A stretch of 64,000 nt of DNA from DATKBT01 sp035546295 (GCA_035546295.1 DATKBT010000112.1:14309-78308), one strand, 5' to 3'. Shown: positions 35,611 through 44,563, counted from the stretch's first letter. Notes: generated by a model from the letters alone, not told the origin. A program made the numbers and translations.

Positions 35611-36816
35611 ATGCGGTTCGTCGGCGTGCTCGGCCTGCTGGTGATTCTGGCCATCGCCTGGGCGCTGTCGACCGACCGGCGGCGGATCGCGTGGCGGACG
35701 GTGATCGCGGGCACCGCGCTCCAGCTCCTCTTCGCTCTGCTCATCCTGAAGACGCCGTGGGGGCGTTCGTTCTTCGATTACGCCCGCATCTACGTCACAG
35801 CCTTCCTGAACTTCGCCGACGCCGGCTCCGAGTTCATCTTCGGCGAGGACTACACCGACCACTTCTTCGCGTTCAAGGTGCTGCCGACGATCATCTTCTT
35901 CTCGAGCGTGATCGCGATCCTCTACCACCTCGGCGCGCTGCAGTGGGTGGTCAAGCTGTTCGCGCGCGTGATGATGTGGCTGATGCGCACGTCGGGGGCC
36001 GAGTCGCTGTCGGCCTCCGCCAACATCTTCGTCGGACAGACCGAGGCGCCGCTCTTGATCCGCCCCTACGTCGGCGCCATGACCCGCTCGGAGCTGATGG
36101 CGGTGATGACGGGCGGGTTCGCCACCGTCGCTGGCGGTGTGCTCGCGCTCTACGTCGGGATGGGGATCTCGGCCGGCCACCTGATCGCGGCTTCGGTCAT
36201 GTCGGCGCCTGCGGCGCTGGTGATGGCCAAGCTGATGGTGCCCGAGACCGAGGACAGCAAGACCGCGGGCAACGTCGAGATGTCGGTCGACCTCCCGTAC
36301 GTCAACGTCATCGACGCTGCCGCGCAGGGCGCCGCCGACGGCCTCAGGCTGGCGCTCAACGTCGGCGCTATGCTGCTCGCCTTCCTCGGCCTGATCGCCC
36401 TGATCAACGGGATCCTCGAGCCGATCGGCGGTGTCGTCGGCGTTCCCGGCCTCAACCTCGAAGGGATCCTCGGGTTCGTGCTGAGCCCGCTCGCGTGGCT
36501 GATGGGGGTGCCGTGGGAGGAGGCTCGCGCGGTCGGCGGGCTGCTCGGCATCAAGACCGGCGCCAACGAGCTGATCGCCTACACGAGCCTGTCGGACATG
36601 ATCCAGAACGAGGAGCTCTCCGAGCGCTCGCAGGTGATCGCCACGTACGCCCTGTGCGGCTTCTCGAACTTCTCCTCGATCGCCATCCAGATCGGGGGCA
36701 TCGGCGGCATCGCGCCCGAGCGCAAGGGCGATCTGGCGCGACTCGGGCTGCGCGCGATGATCGCGGGCTCGCTCGCCTGCTTCCAGACCGCGACGATCGC
36801 GGGCCTCCTGATCTGA
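35611..36816 (+). CDS. CNT-family concentrative nucleoside transporter (NupC-like)
   Basis: 401 aa and highly hydrophobic, with about eight to ten helices. Family motifs are FFSSVIAILYHLGALQWVVK, SASANIFVGQTEAPLLIRPY (substrate-binding loop), GGFATVAGGVLALYVGMGI, GIKTGANELIAY and GFSNFSSIAIQIGGIGGIAP. It couples nucleoside uptake to a sodium or proton gradient at the inner membrane. AAGGAACGAAC precedes ATG 35611. The gene follows hflC by 53 bp and may be cotranscribed. Confidence 0.92.
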   Translation: MRFVGVLGLLVILAIAWALSTDRRRIAWRTVIAGTALQLLFALLILKTPWGRSFFDYARIYVTAFLNFADAGSEFIFGEDYTDHFFAFKVLPTIIFFSSVIAILYHLGALQWVVKLFARVMMWLMRTSGAESLSASANIFVGQTEAPLLIRPYVGAMTRSELMAVMTGGFATVAGGVLALYVGMGISAGHLIAASVMSAPAALVMAKLMVPETEDSKTAGNVEMSVDLPYVNVIDAAAQGAADGLRLALNVGAMLLAFLGLIALINGILEPIGGVVGVPGLNLEGILGFVLSPLAWLMGVPWEEARAVGGLLGIKTGANELIAYTSLSDMIQNEELSERSQVIATYALCGFSNFSSIAIQIGGIGGIAPERKGDLARLGLRAMIAGSLACFQTATIAGLLI

Positions 36817-36957
36817 GCCGCGCCGGCTCATCGTCGGGCCGCGCCGGGCCGGCGGAGCGGCCGCTGCGAGCCCACTGGCCTCGGAGCGGCCGTCGTGCTG
36901 CGAGAATAGGACCATGATCACGCCCGACGCACCCAGGGCAGGGGAGTCGAGATCTCG

Positions 36958-38250
36958 GTGACTTCATCGCGGCCGCTCGACTTCGCCGTCGGCGAGGCCG
37001 CCGACTACCGACGCCTGATCGCGGAGGTCGATCGCGTCCTCGCCACCATCGAGGCCGCCGAGGACGACGCTCCCACGGTGCAGCGGATGGCCGATGCCCT
37101 GACCCTGTCGCTCGGCGCGGAGCTGGGCGTCACCGGCGGCCGGATCTACGTCCGGGAGGGAGAGCAGTACCGGCTCTGGACGGTCTTCGGCGACTCGCCG
37201 GAGACCGCGCGCGGCATCGTCGTGCCTCGCTCGTACGATCCGTTGCGCCGCGTTCTCGCCGAGGGCACGGTCTTCGTCGAGGAAGACCACCCGGCTCTCG
37301 ACCGTGCTCTCGAGGAGCGGCTCGGGACGCGCGGCTTCGCCGCGATCGAGGTCGGCGACGGCGAGTTCGTGCTCGCTTTCGACCTGCACCCGGAGCGGCG
37401 CCGGGAGCAGGCGCTGTTCGGGCTCGGCCTGCTCCGGCACGGCATCGATCAACGTATCCGGCGGGAACGGTTCGAGGACGTGCTGCGTCAGGCCCGGCGC
37501 ATCCACTCCTCGATCCTGCCGCAGCAGATGCCGCGGTTCGGGGACTTCGAGATCTCGGCGCGCAGCGTGCCGCTGGATCGGGTCGGCGGGGATTTCTACG
37601 ACTTCCTGCCCCACGCCGACACCATCCTCGGTCTGGCGATCGCCGATGTCTCGGGGCACGGGCTGCCCGCCGCCCTGCAGGTTCGCGACATCTACACCGG
37701 GCTGCGCATGGGCACCGCCCGTGAGTACAAGATCGTGCGCACCGTCGAGCGGCTCAACCAGATCATCCACCTGTCGCGTGGCACCGGCCGCTTCGTGTCG
37801 ATGGTGTACGGAGAGCTCGAGATCGACGGCACCTTCATCTACGTCAACGCCGGACACCCGGCGCCCTTCCACCTGAGCGCCAAGGGCGGGGTGCGGCGGC
37901 TGGAGCGCGGCGGCGCAGTGCTCGGTCCGTTGCCCAACGCCGCCTACACCCGCGGTTATCTCACCCTCGAGCCCGGCGACCTCCTGGTGCTGTTCACCGA
38001 CGGCGTGATCGAGACCCACCGTGCGCGCGGCGCCAACGGGACGGTCGCGGCGCCGGTCGACGAGAGGTGGGGTCCGCTGGGCGAGGAGTATGGAGACGAG
38101 CGGTTGATCGAGGTGGTCCGCCGCCACCGGCAGGAGGGCGCGGAGGCCATCGTCGACGCGATCTTCGCGGACGTCGCGGCGTTCGAGTCCGGAGCGAGCC
38201 CGACCGACGATCGCACCGCGGTGGTGGTCAAACACCGGATCGGTCTCTGA
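36958..38250 (+). CDS. SpoIIE/RsbU-type PP2C serine phosphatase with GAF-like sensor
   Basis: 430 aa, soluble. Residues about 15-170 resemble a GAF domain (LSLGAELGVTGGRIYVREG). A short helical linker (VLRQARRIHSSILPQQMP) leads into the SpoIIE phosphatase domain. Metal-site motifs are VGGDFYDFLP, AIADVSGHGLPAAL, FVSMVYGELE, NAGHPAPFHL, LVLFTDGVIE and DDRTAVVV. It should dephosphorylate a STAS-domain anti-sigma antagonist; a STAS/HATPase pair is encoded at 42590-43383, so a partner-switching circuit is likely. GTG 36958 is preceded by GGGGAGTCGAG. Confidence 0.9.
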   Translation: MTSSRPLDFAVGEAADYRRLIAEVDRVLATIEAAEDDAPTVQRMADALTLSLGAELGVTGGRIYVREGEQYRLWTVFGDSPETARGIVVPRSYDPLRRVLAEGTVFVEEDHPALDRALEERLGTRGFAAIEVGDGEFVLAFDLHPERRREQALFGLGLLRHGIDQRIRRERFEDVLRQARRIHSSILPQQMPRFGDFEISARSVPLDRVGGDFYDFLPHADTILGLAIADVSGHGLPAALQVRDIYTGLRMGTAREYKIVRTVERLNQIIHLSRGTGRFVSMVYGELEIDGTFIYVNAGHPAPFHLSAKGGVRRLERGGAVLGPLPNAAYTRGYLTLEPGDLLVLFTDGVIETHRARGANGTVAAPVDERWGPLGEEYGDERLIEVVRRHRQEGAEAIVDAIFADVAAFESGASPTDDRTAVVVKHRIGL

Positions 38251-38337
38251 TCCGGCCGACGTCGAACCCGGCAGGCTCCCCTAGCATCCGTTGTAGAACT
38301 CCCGCGGGCTGCTAGAGCACGCCTCTACGATACGCCT

Positions 38338-39507
38338 CTACAACACGATGTGGCCGGCAGCGACGAGCTGGGTGATCGCGTCCTCGAGCTCTTCGCTCGA
38401 CATCGGGCTGATCTCGAGGAGCTCGTCCACGCTCGTCGAGCCGTCGATCCGGGCGAGCAGGAAGGACTGGTGCGGCGTGAGATCGATCCGGATGAACTCC
38501 TCGGGTCGCCGCGCCAGCTTCGGGACGTAGCTGCGGAACCGCTCCTCGGGATCCTCCCAGGGGGCCTGGCGTCGATCGGACGTGATGCGCTCCAGAACCC
38601 GGTCGTCGCCTCCCCCTAGGCTGCGAGCGGCCGCCAGGTAGCGCTCGGCGAGATCCCGGTCGCCGTCGTCGCCGGCGACCGCGGCACAGTCGAGCAAGTC
38701 GACCACGGAGACCATCCGGAACGGCGGAATCCCGGGCGGTTCGACCGGCGCGGCCGGGGGCGGGACCGCGAGCTTGAGCTCGCCACGCTCGAGCGCGCCG
38801 ACCAGCGCCGAGTAGAGGGAGAACTCGGACGCGCGGGACTCGAGCCAGATCTCCTCGACCGAGCGGCGATCGTCGACGAGCTGGAGGATCCGCGCGTTGA
38901 CCGGATCCGTCTCGCCCTCTCCCAGATCCTTGATCGAGACCGGAATCGCCCGCAGGGTCGGAATCCTGTCGCGGATACGCATCCACTCCTCGAAACGCTT
39001 GACGCCCTGGAGGAGCACCGGGCCGACGTTGATGTCGCCGGGCACCAGGCCGCGGGGGAGGCTCTCGCGGTCCTCGTACGAGAAGGCTCCGTCGGTCCAG
39101 GTCAGCAGGTCGTAGACGATCTCCGTGCACTGGCGCACGAGCAGCTTCCTGAGCGCAGCCTCGGTGAGGCTCCCGATCGATACCAGGATCGCGCCGAGCA
39201 TCAGCCCGCTCTCGTCCTGCAGCTCGAGCGCCTTGCCGAGCTCGAACTCGGTGATCAGACCTCGACCGATCAGGAAATGGCCGAGCTGCTCGCGCGGCGC
39301 CGAAGAGGCGCAGGCCACGATCTTCCCGCTGTCGAAGTAGAGACTCTTGCGAACCGGCCCGTTCTCGAAGTGCAGGGCGCCGGTGCACGAGCCCTCGTGC
39401 ATCCGCTGGAGGAGCTCACTGGCCTCCGTGTCCTCGAGGCTGCCGGACGAGCTCTCGGTCCGGGACGATCCAGAGATCGGGAACGGTGATCGTTCAGTGC
39501 CGAGCAC
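38338..39507 (-). CDS. DUF4388 (PATAN-like) domain protein 1
   Basis: 389 aa from GTG 39507. An upstream ATG at 39576 lies upstream of the predicted transcription start and is unlikely. Residues about 25-200 form the DUF4388 region (TGALHFENGPVRKSLYFDSG, LGHFLIGRGLIT, VYDLLTWTDGAFSYED). Winged-helix-like segments follow (VDDRRSVEEIWLESRASEFS; RIDGSTSVDELLEISPMS). This domain is common in gliding, polarity and second-messenger-linked proteins of Myxococcota and Acidobacteriota; the exact role is unknown. It is a paralogue of the N-terminal half of the protein at 53884. Confidence 0.75.
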   Translation of the reverse strand: MLGTERSPFPISGSSRTESSSGSLEDTEASELLQRMHEGSCTGALHFENGPVRKSLYFDSGKIVACASSAPREQLGHFLIGRGLITEFELGKALELQDESGLMLGAILVSIGSLTEAALRKLLVRQCTEIVYDLLTWTDGAFSYEDRESLPRGLVPGDINVGPVLLQGVKRFEEWMRIRDRIPTLRAIPVSIKDLGEGETDPVNARILQLVDDRRSVEEIWLESRASEFSLYSALVGALERGELKLAVPPPAAPVEPPGIPPFRMVSVVDLLDCAAVAGDDGDRDLAERYLAAARSLGGGDDRVLERITSDRRQAPWEDPEERFRSYVPKLARRPEEFIRIDLTPHQSFLLARIDGSTSVDELLEISPMSSEELEDAITQLVAAGHIVL

Positions 39508-39558
39508 AGCGAATTCCGAGGAGGCTGGGGTGCGGGAGTGTATCGTCGAGAATCCTCG

Positions 39559-39567
39559 ATTATAACA
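39559..39567 (-). promoter_or_regulatory. Extended -10 promoter TGTTATAAT
   Basis: Minus-strand TGTTATAAT is a perfect TGnTATAAT, which is striking in this GC-rich genome. It is followed by an inverted repeat (TCGAG-AATC-CTCGA on the plus strand, about 39546-39559) right at the expected start site. No convincing -35 is visible. It should drive DUF4388 protein 1. Confidence 0.6.
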
Positions 39568-39715
39568 CTCCCACACCTACATCTCAGGGCGAGGGGAGCC
39601 CTTCCTGCCCGCTCGTCAGGCCGGGCGTGCGGCTTTCGCGGCCTCTGCCCTCGTACGCCTTCGCTCGCCACAGTGCTTCGCCCCTGGACCCCCGCCGTCT
39701 GGTCCTTCCTGGAGC

Positions 39716-40204
39716 TCAGTCGCGCGCCTTCGTCGTTCCGGTCTGCCCCTGGTAATGACTGGACGATCCGGGCGCGCCGTAGGCGATCTCGGGCTCCGAC
39801 TCCATCGCGATGAAGATCAGCTGCGCGATGCGCCGGCCGGCCTCGAGATCGAACGGGACCGGACCGAGGTTCTGGAGCTCGAGCGTGATGTTGCCCTCGA
39901 AGCCCGGGTCGCACCAGCCGGCGAGCGAGTGGTTGATCCAGAGGCGGCCCAGCGTCGACTTGAGCTTCAAGTCGCAGGCGACCAAGCTCGGGATGCGCAC
40001 GTACTCCAGCGTCGACGCCAGCACCACCTCGCCGGGGAACAGGCGGATGTAGGGAGCTCGGAACTCCTCCGGATCACGGGTCGGACAGATCCAGTGATCG
40101 CTGACCCGCACGTCGTAGGAGGCGGCGTTGACCTGCTCAGGGGCGAACGGCTCGACGCCGCCGCTTTCCCCCCAGGCGCGGATCCAGCGATCGGCCTTGA
40201 TCAC
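39716..40204 (-). CDS. dcd: dCTP deaminase-family protein
   Basis: 162 aa, trimeric dUTPase/dCTP-deaminase fold. LKLKSTLGRLWINHSLAGW, DPGFEGNITLELQNLGP (catalytic Glu region) and AGRRIAQLIFIAME align with Dcd. It is shorter than E. coli Dcd (193 aa), mainly in the N- and C-terminal arms. Whether it is mono- or bifunctional (dCTP to dUMP) cannot be told. It probably provides dUTP or dUMP for thymidylate synthesis. It lies 34 bp downstream of glpX on the same strand and is likely cotranscribed. Confidence 0.85.
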   Translation of the reverse strand: MIKADRWIRAWGESGGVEPFAPEQVNAASYDVRVSDHWICPTRDPEEFRAPYIRLFPGEVVLASTLEYVRIPSLVACDLKLKSTLGRLWINHSLAGWCDPGFEGNITLELQNLGPVPFDLEAGRRIAQLIFIAMESEPEIAYGAPGSSSHYQGQTGTTKARD

Positions 40205-40238
40205 GGCAACGTCTCCCAGCCCGTCGCCGCGACCGCGA

Positions 40239-41219
40239 TCATCGGAAGACGACGGGCATCGCCGTGTCGTCGCGGTGGATGGTGTCGATGAACCGGATCA
40301 GGCGTCGCGACAGCGACATGAACAGCGTCGAGGTACGGGTGCCGCCGCCGAAGAACCGCACGCCGCGCAGCAACTCGCCGCTGGTGACCCCCGAACAGCA
40401 GAACAGGATCTGCTCCCCCGGCGCAAGGTCCTCGGTCTGGTAGATCCGTCCCACCTCGCAGTCGAGCTCGTCGGCGCGCCGTTCCTGATCGTCGCCGATG
40501 GTGACCAGCCGCGCTTGGATCTCGCCGCCCAGGCAGCGCATCGCGGCGGCGGTCAGAACGCCCTCCGGCGCCCCGCCGATGCCGAAGACGGCGTGAACGC
40601 CGGTGCCGCGCACGGCGGCCGAGATCCCGGCCGAAAGATCACCGTCGCCGATCAGCCGGATGCGGGCTCCCACCGACCGGATGTCGGCGATGAGCTGGCG
40701 GTGCCGCTCGCGGTCGAGGAGCACGACGGTGAGATCCTCGACGGCGCGGTCGAACGCGGTGGCGATGTTGCGCAGGTTCTCGGCGACCGGAGCGTCGAGG
40801 TGGATGGTCCCTCGTGCGGTCGGGCCGACGACGATCTTCTCCATGTAGATGTCGGGGGCGTGGAGCAGGCCGCCGCGCTCCGCGGCGGCGAGCACGGCGA
40901 TCGCGTCGGGAGCGCCGGTCGCGCACAGGTTGGTTCCCTCGAGCGGGTCGACCGCGATGTCGACCTGGGGCACGTCGTCGTGGCCGACCAGAGCGCCCAC
41001 CTCTTCGCCGATGTACAGCATGGGCGCCTTGTCGCGCTCTCCCTCGCCGATCACCACCCGGCCGGCGATCGGCAGCATCTGGAGCTCGCGTCGCATCGCC
41101 TCGACGGCGACGTGATCCGAGTGCCGGCCCTCGCCGAAGCCCATGGTCTGTGCCGCCGCGATCGCGGCAGCCTCGGTGACTCGGATGAAGTCCTGCTCGA
41201 GAAGATGATCGATCGACAC
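40239..41219 (-). CDS. glpX: Class II fructose-1,6-bisphosphatase (GlpX)
   Basis: 326 aa. Metal and substrate motifs of GlpX are intact: VIGEGERDKAPMLYIGEEVG, DIAVDPLEGTNLCATG, RIRLIGDGDLSAGI and FGIGGAPEGVLTAAAMRCLG. It hydrolyses fructose-1,6-bisphosphate to fructose-6-phosphate in gluconeogenesis. The length is normal and the frame complete. Confidence 0.95.
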   Translation of the reverse strand: MSIDHLLEQDFIRVTEAAAIAAAQTMGFGEGRHSDHVAVEAMRRELQMLPIAGRVVIGEGERDKAPMLYIGEEVGALVGHDDVPQVDIAVDPLEGTNLCATGAPDAIAVLAAAERGGLLHAPDIYMEKIVVGPTARGTIHLDAPVAENLRNIATAFDRAVEDLTVVLLDRERHRQLIADIRSVGARIRLIGDGDLSAGISAAVRGTGVHAVFGIGGAPEGVLTAAAMRCLGGEIQARLVTIGDDQERRADELDCEVGRIYQTEDLAPGEQILFCCSGVTSGELLRGVRFFGGGTRTSTLFMSLSRRLIRFIDTIHRDDTAMPVVFR

Positions 41220-41354
41220 CGGTGCTCCTCGACGGTCTTGGTGGGGCGGTTGAGGCGGGGCGACCTGTTCACCGGGCCGCAGGTGGAAGGGCGAGGCGGC
41301 GCCGAAGCCGACGGCTGTCCGCAGCGGTGATGCCGCGGCTCGGGCAGGCGATCG

Positions 41355-41420
41355 GATCAGGGGTCGAGGATCAGGGGTCGAGGATCAGGGTCGAGGATCA
41401 GGGTCGAGGATCAGTGTCGA
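41355..41420. repeat. Short tandem repeat, five 12-14 bp units
   Basis: Units are GATCAGGGGTCGAG (twice), GATCAGGGTCGAG (twice) and a truncated GATCAGTGTCGA. It lies in the 337-bp gap between divergent glpX and the CPBP protease gene. The 14- versus 13-bp units suggest slippage. A further inverted repeat (CCGATCCG-CT-CGGATCGG, 41485-41502) lies between the array and the CPBP start. Confidence 0.9.
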
Positions 41421-41544
41421 ACGGAGCGGAGGGCACTCTCTCTGGGCGAAAGTCCATGGTGCGACGGAGGTTCAGAATAGCACGCCGATCCGCTCGGATC
41501 GGTCCGCGGCGACCGGCGGTGAGCCCCGCAGCGGCCCTGATCGG

Positions 41545-41550
41545 TACGAT
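41545..41550 (+). promoter_or_regulatory. -10-like hexamer TACGAT, 6 nt before start codon
   Basis: TACGAT-GCGCCG-ATG directly precedes the CPBP protease gene; no Shine-Dalgarno fits between. Same geometry as at 13062, 33513 and others. Confidence 0.5.
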
Positions 41551-41556
41551 GCGCCG

Positions 41557-42399
41557 ATGCTCGCCACCCTGCGCCTGGTGCTGCCGATCCTGCTCTCGAT
41601 GACGGCGGTGGTCGCGATCGATCGCGCGGCAGCCCGCCGCGGGCGCCAGCTGCCCGGTCTCGAGGTCGGGGGTGCGCCGGGCTGGGCGGCGCGCCGCGTG
41701 ATCGGGCTGGGTGCGCTCGGTCTCGCTCTCTACCTCGGGGTGTTCGCGCCGCTGGGGACCATCGGCATCGACCATGGCATCGACCTCTCGCAGGTGTCGG
41801 TGGTCCAGCTCTTCGTGCTGCACGCGGTGTTCGCGGTCGCGCTCGTCCTGTACCTCGGCTCCGGTCTCTGGCGCCCGTCGGACTCCCGTCGGGCGAGGAG
41901 CTGGAGGGAGGAGCTCGGGGTGTCGAGCGCCTCACCGGCGCGCGAGGTAGGCCTCGGACTCGCCAGCGGGCTCCTCGGCTGGGGGGGCGTGATCCTGTTG
42001 CTCAGCCTGCTCGCCGCTCTGGTCGTGGCGCTGGGTGGCGAGCAGGCCCTTCCCTCGAGCCCGCCGCCGATGATCGTGTTCGTCGCCGGCCTGCCCTGGG
42101 GGCTGCGGCTGCTGCTCAGCCTCTCCGCCGGACTGGTGGAGGAGGCCTTCTTTCGCGGGCTCCTGCAGCCGCGCATCGGCATCATCGCGTCGAGTGTCCT
42201 CTTCGTGCTCGCTCACGTCAGCTACGACCAGCCTTTTCTCCTGATCGGAGTGACCGTTCTGTCCTTCGGGCTCGCCGTCCTCACCCGTTGGCGTCGAACC
42301 ATCTGGCCGGCGGTCGTCGCCCACGCCGTCTTCGATGCCATCCAGCTGCTGGTGATCATCCCGATCGCGCTGCGCTTGCTCGAGAGCGGCGGCAGTTGA
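41557..42399 (+). CDS. CPBP-family intramembrane metalloprotease
   Basis: 280 aa with about seven to eight membrane helices. The three active-site motifs of CPBP (CAAX protease/bacteriocin-processing) proteins are present: LVEEAFFRGLLQPR (EExxxR), FVLAHVSYDQP (FxxxH) and VAHAVFDAIQ (HxxxD). The substrate is unknown; relatives process signal or prenylated peptides or confer self-immunity. It precedes the anti-sigma kinase by 190 bp. Confidence 0.88.
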   Translation: MLATLRLVLPILLSMTAVVAIDRAAARRGRQLPGLEVGGAPGWAARRVIGLGALGLALYLGVFAPLGTIGIDHGIDLSQVSVVQLFVLHAVFAVALVLYLGSGLWRPSDSRRARSWREELGVSSASPAREVGLGLASGLLGWGGVILLLSLLAALVVALGGEQALPSSPPPMIVFVAGLPWGLRLLLSLSAGLVEEAFFRGLLQPRIGIIASSVLFVLAHVSYDQPFLLIGVTVLSFGLAVLTRWRRTIWPAVVAHAVFDAIQLLVIIPIALRLLESGGS

Positions 42400-42589
42400 G
42401 CGAGCGTTCAGACGGGATCGCGCTCGCGCTCCGTCGCGGCTCGGCGCTCGGGCCAAGGTTCCGAGAGGGCCATGGATCAGGCGAGACGCGCTGCCGGGAG
42501 GGGGCGGGCGCCTCTCCCGCTCCGGCCGTTCCTGCGGCTCAAAGGGGCCGGGAAGGTCTGCTATGCTCGCCCGCCGGCAATGACTCGTC

Positions 42590-43048
42590 ATGGGTGAAGA
42601 GGTCGCTGAGGTCCAGCTTTCGATCGACAGCCAGTTCGAGAACATCGAGCTGGTGCAGGCGGTCCTGGACGCGTCCTTGGAGCGGCTCGAGTTCGACGAG
42701 GACAGTCGTTACTGGATCGGCATCGCAGTGCGCGAGGCGGTCGCCAACGCCATCAAGCACGGCAATCGACAGGACCCGGAGAAGCAGGTCGGCATCGGGT
42801 TGCGGGTGGTCGAGGACACCGTCGTCATCCAGGTCCAGGACGAGGGGGCGGGGTTCGATCCGACCCAGGTCGGCAATCCCCTCGATCCCGAGAACCTGCT
42901 GAAGCCGGATGGCCGCGGGATCTTCTACATGAACCGTTTCATGGACGCGATCGAATACAACTTCGGAACCGGGGGCGGGACCTTGGTCACCATGCGCAAG
43001 CGCATCGGGAGTGGCGACCCTCGGAGCGGAGAGGAGGATTCGGAATGA
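42590..43048 (+). CDS. RsbW/SpoIIAB-like HATPase anti-sigma kinase
   Basis: 152 aa GHKL ATPase. It contains GIAVREAVANAIKHGNRQDP (N box), VQDEGAGFDP (G1 box) and DGRGIFYMNRFMDAIEYNF (G2 region). It would phosphorylate the STAS antagonist encoded next, and bind a sigma factor or other target. ATG 42590 is preceded at 42562-42567 by TATGCT, so this gene probably has its own promoter with a normal leader. It overlaps the STAS gene by ATGA. Confidence 0.9.
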   Translation: MGEEVAEVQLSIDSQFENIELVQAVLDASLERLEFDEDSRYWIGIAVREAVANAIKHGNRQDPEKQVGIGLRVVEDTVVIQVQDEGAGFDPTQVGNPLDPENLLKPDGRGIFYMNRFMDAIEYNFGTGGGTLVTMRKRIGSGDPRSGEEDSE

Positions 43049-43383
43049 AGGTGGAAACGCGCCAGCGTGAGGGTGTGACGATTCTCGAGCCGAAGGGCAA
43101 GATCACCATCGGTGTCGGAGACGTCGCACTCCGCGACGCCGTCCAGGGGGCGATCGAGTCCGGCGCCAGCAACATCCTGATCAACATGTCGGGTGTCTCG
43201 ACCATCGACTCCTCCGGGATCGGAGAGCTGGTCGCCGCCTACACCACCGTCACCAACCGCGGCGGCAAGCTGCGGCTGTACTCGCTACCCCCCAAGGTGA
43301 GCGACATCCTCCAGATCACCCAGCTCATCACCGTCCTCGACATCCTCGACGACGAGGAGGAGGCCATCGCCTCGTTTCGTTGA
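43045..43383 (+). CDS. STAS-domain anti-sigma factor antagonist (RsbV/SpoIIAA-like)
   Basis: 112 aa. VTILEPKGKITIGVGDVAL, LINMSGVSTIDSSGIGELVA (phosphorylatable serine in DSSG) and LRLYSLPPKVSDILQITQL are classic. The start overlaps the kinase stop (ATGA). Together with the phosphatase at 36958 it completes a partner-switching module; no sigma factor is encoded in the window. Confidence 0.92.
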   Translation: MKVETRQREGVTILEPKGKITIGVGDVALRDAVQGAIESGASNILINMSGVSTIDSSGIGELVAAYTTVTNRGGKLRLYSLPPKVSDILQITQLITVLDILDDEEEAIASFR

Positions 43384-43546
43384 TTCCTGCCCGCCCGGCG
43401 CCACGGAGCGTCGCGGCCGGCCCGATCGGGTCTGGCGGCGGCGGGCGTCGATCTCGCTCGCCTGGCTCGGCCTGGCCGCCCTCGCCGGCTCGCTCGGCGG
43501 CGCCGCCGGCCGGCTCGGCGAGGATCGCGAAGCCGATCTCGCCAGG

Positions 43547-44563
43547 TTGCGGCAGCGGATCGCCGAGCTCGAGAGCGGCATCTCGACGCTCGACGCCGAG
43601 AGCGATGACTTGCTGCAGCGCTTCGCGCAGGCGCGCGCCGAGGTCGAGCTGCAGCGGGCGCGGGTGAGCGAGGCCGAGACCGCCAAGTCCCTCACCGAGC
43701 TGCGGCGCACCGCGTCGCAGCAACGCGTGGGCGAGCTCGAGACCGGGCTCGAGGAGCGGCGGCAGCGGCTCACCCGACGCATCCAGTCGATCGCGCGCTT
43801 CGGCGCGCAGGGCTATCTGCGCCTGTTCCTGTCGATCGACGCCGACTCCGATCTCCTGCCGGCGCTGCGCCAGCTTCGCCACCTGATTCGCCGGGACGCA
43901 ACGGCGATCGAAGCCTTCCGCTCGGCGCGCGAGGAGCTGACGATCGAAATCGGCCGTCTCGACCGGCTCGAGAGCGAGGCGGCTCGGTGGCTCGAGGAGG
44001 AACGCGAGCGCGAGCAGCGGCTCGATCAGCTGCTCGGCGAGCTCGAGATCCTGATGCGGCAGGTCGAGCGCCGCCGCGCGAGGCTGATCGGCGAAGCGGA
44101 GGCGCTGGCGGTGCGCGAGCAGCGTCTGGAACGCATGATCATCATCCTCGAGCGCGAGGCGCCGGACGCCCTCGACGGCGTGCCGATCGTCGAGTTCCGG
44201 GGCGCCCTCGACTGGCCGGTCGCCGGTCGGGTCGAGATCGGGTTCGGCCCCCGGCGCGACCCGAGGTACGGCACAACGACCCCGCACAACGGGATCGAGA
44301 TCGCGGTGGCGGAGCCCGGCCCGGTGCAGGTCGTCTACCCGGGAACAGTGCGCTACGCGGCCGTGTTTCAAGACTTCGGGTACACCGTCGTCGTCCAGCA
44401 CCCGGGACGGGTACTCACGCTCTACGCAGGCCTCGAAACCCTACGGGTGAGCGAAGGCGATGTGCTATCGTTCGGTGACGCCGTCGGGGACTCCGGGGCT
44501 CGGCTCTACTTCGAGCTGCGGATCAGATCGACGCCCGAGGATCCTCGGTCCTGGCTGCGTTGA
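43547..44563 (+). CDS. EnvC-like murein hydrolase activator (degenerate M23), true start unclear
   Basis: A long coiled coil (about residues 1-200; RQRIAELESGISTLDAESDD, LRQLRHLIRRDATAIEAFRS) precedes an M23/LytM domain. Zinc ligands are lost: HNGIEIA for HxxxD, LYAGLE for YAHL and LYFEL for LHFEL. This is as in EnvC, which activates amidases instead of cutting peptidoglycan. The first standard start is TTG 43547, but coding clearly extends upstream: the same frame reads RRASISLAWLGLAALAGSLG, a signal peptide (43436-43495), with no ATG/GTG/TTG before it. A frameshift or a non-standard start is implied. It is linked to the S41 and YibQ genes downstream, the usual envC cluster. Confidence 0.8.
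   Translation: MRQRIAELESGISTLDAESDDLLQRFAQARAEVELQRARVSEAETAKSLTELRRTASQQRVGELETGLEERRQRLTRRIQSIARFGAQGYLRLFLSIDADSDLLPALRQLRHLIRRDATAIEAFRSAREELTIEIGRLDRLESEAARWLEEEREREQRLDQLLGELEILMRQVERRRARLIGEAEALAVREQRLERMIIILEREAPDALDGVPIVEFRGALDWPVAGRVEIGFGPRRDPRYGTTTPHNGIEIAVAEPGPVQVVYPGTVRYAAVFQDFGYTVVVQHPGRVLTLYAGLETLRVSEGDVLSFGDAVGDSGARLYFELRIRSTPEDPRSWLR

Noticed and set aside
39576..39576. ATG at 39576 as the start of DUF4388 protein 1
   Set aside because: It lies upstream of the extended -10 promoter (39559-39567), so it would not be on the transcript; GTG 39507 was used.
41355..41420. CRISPR or iteron-type replication origin
   Set aside because: Units of 13-14 bp without spacers, no replication initiator gene nearby; simple slippage repeat fits better.
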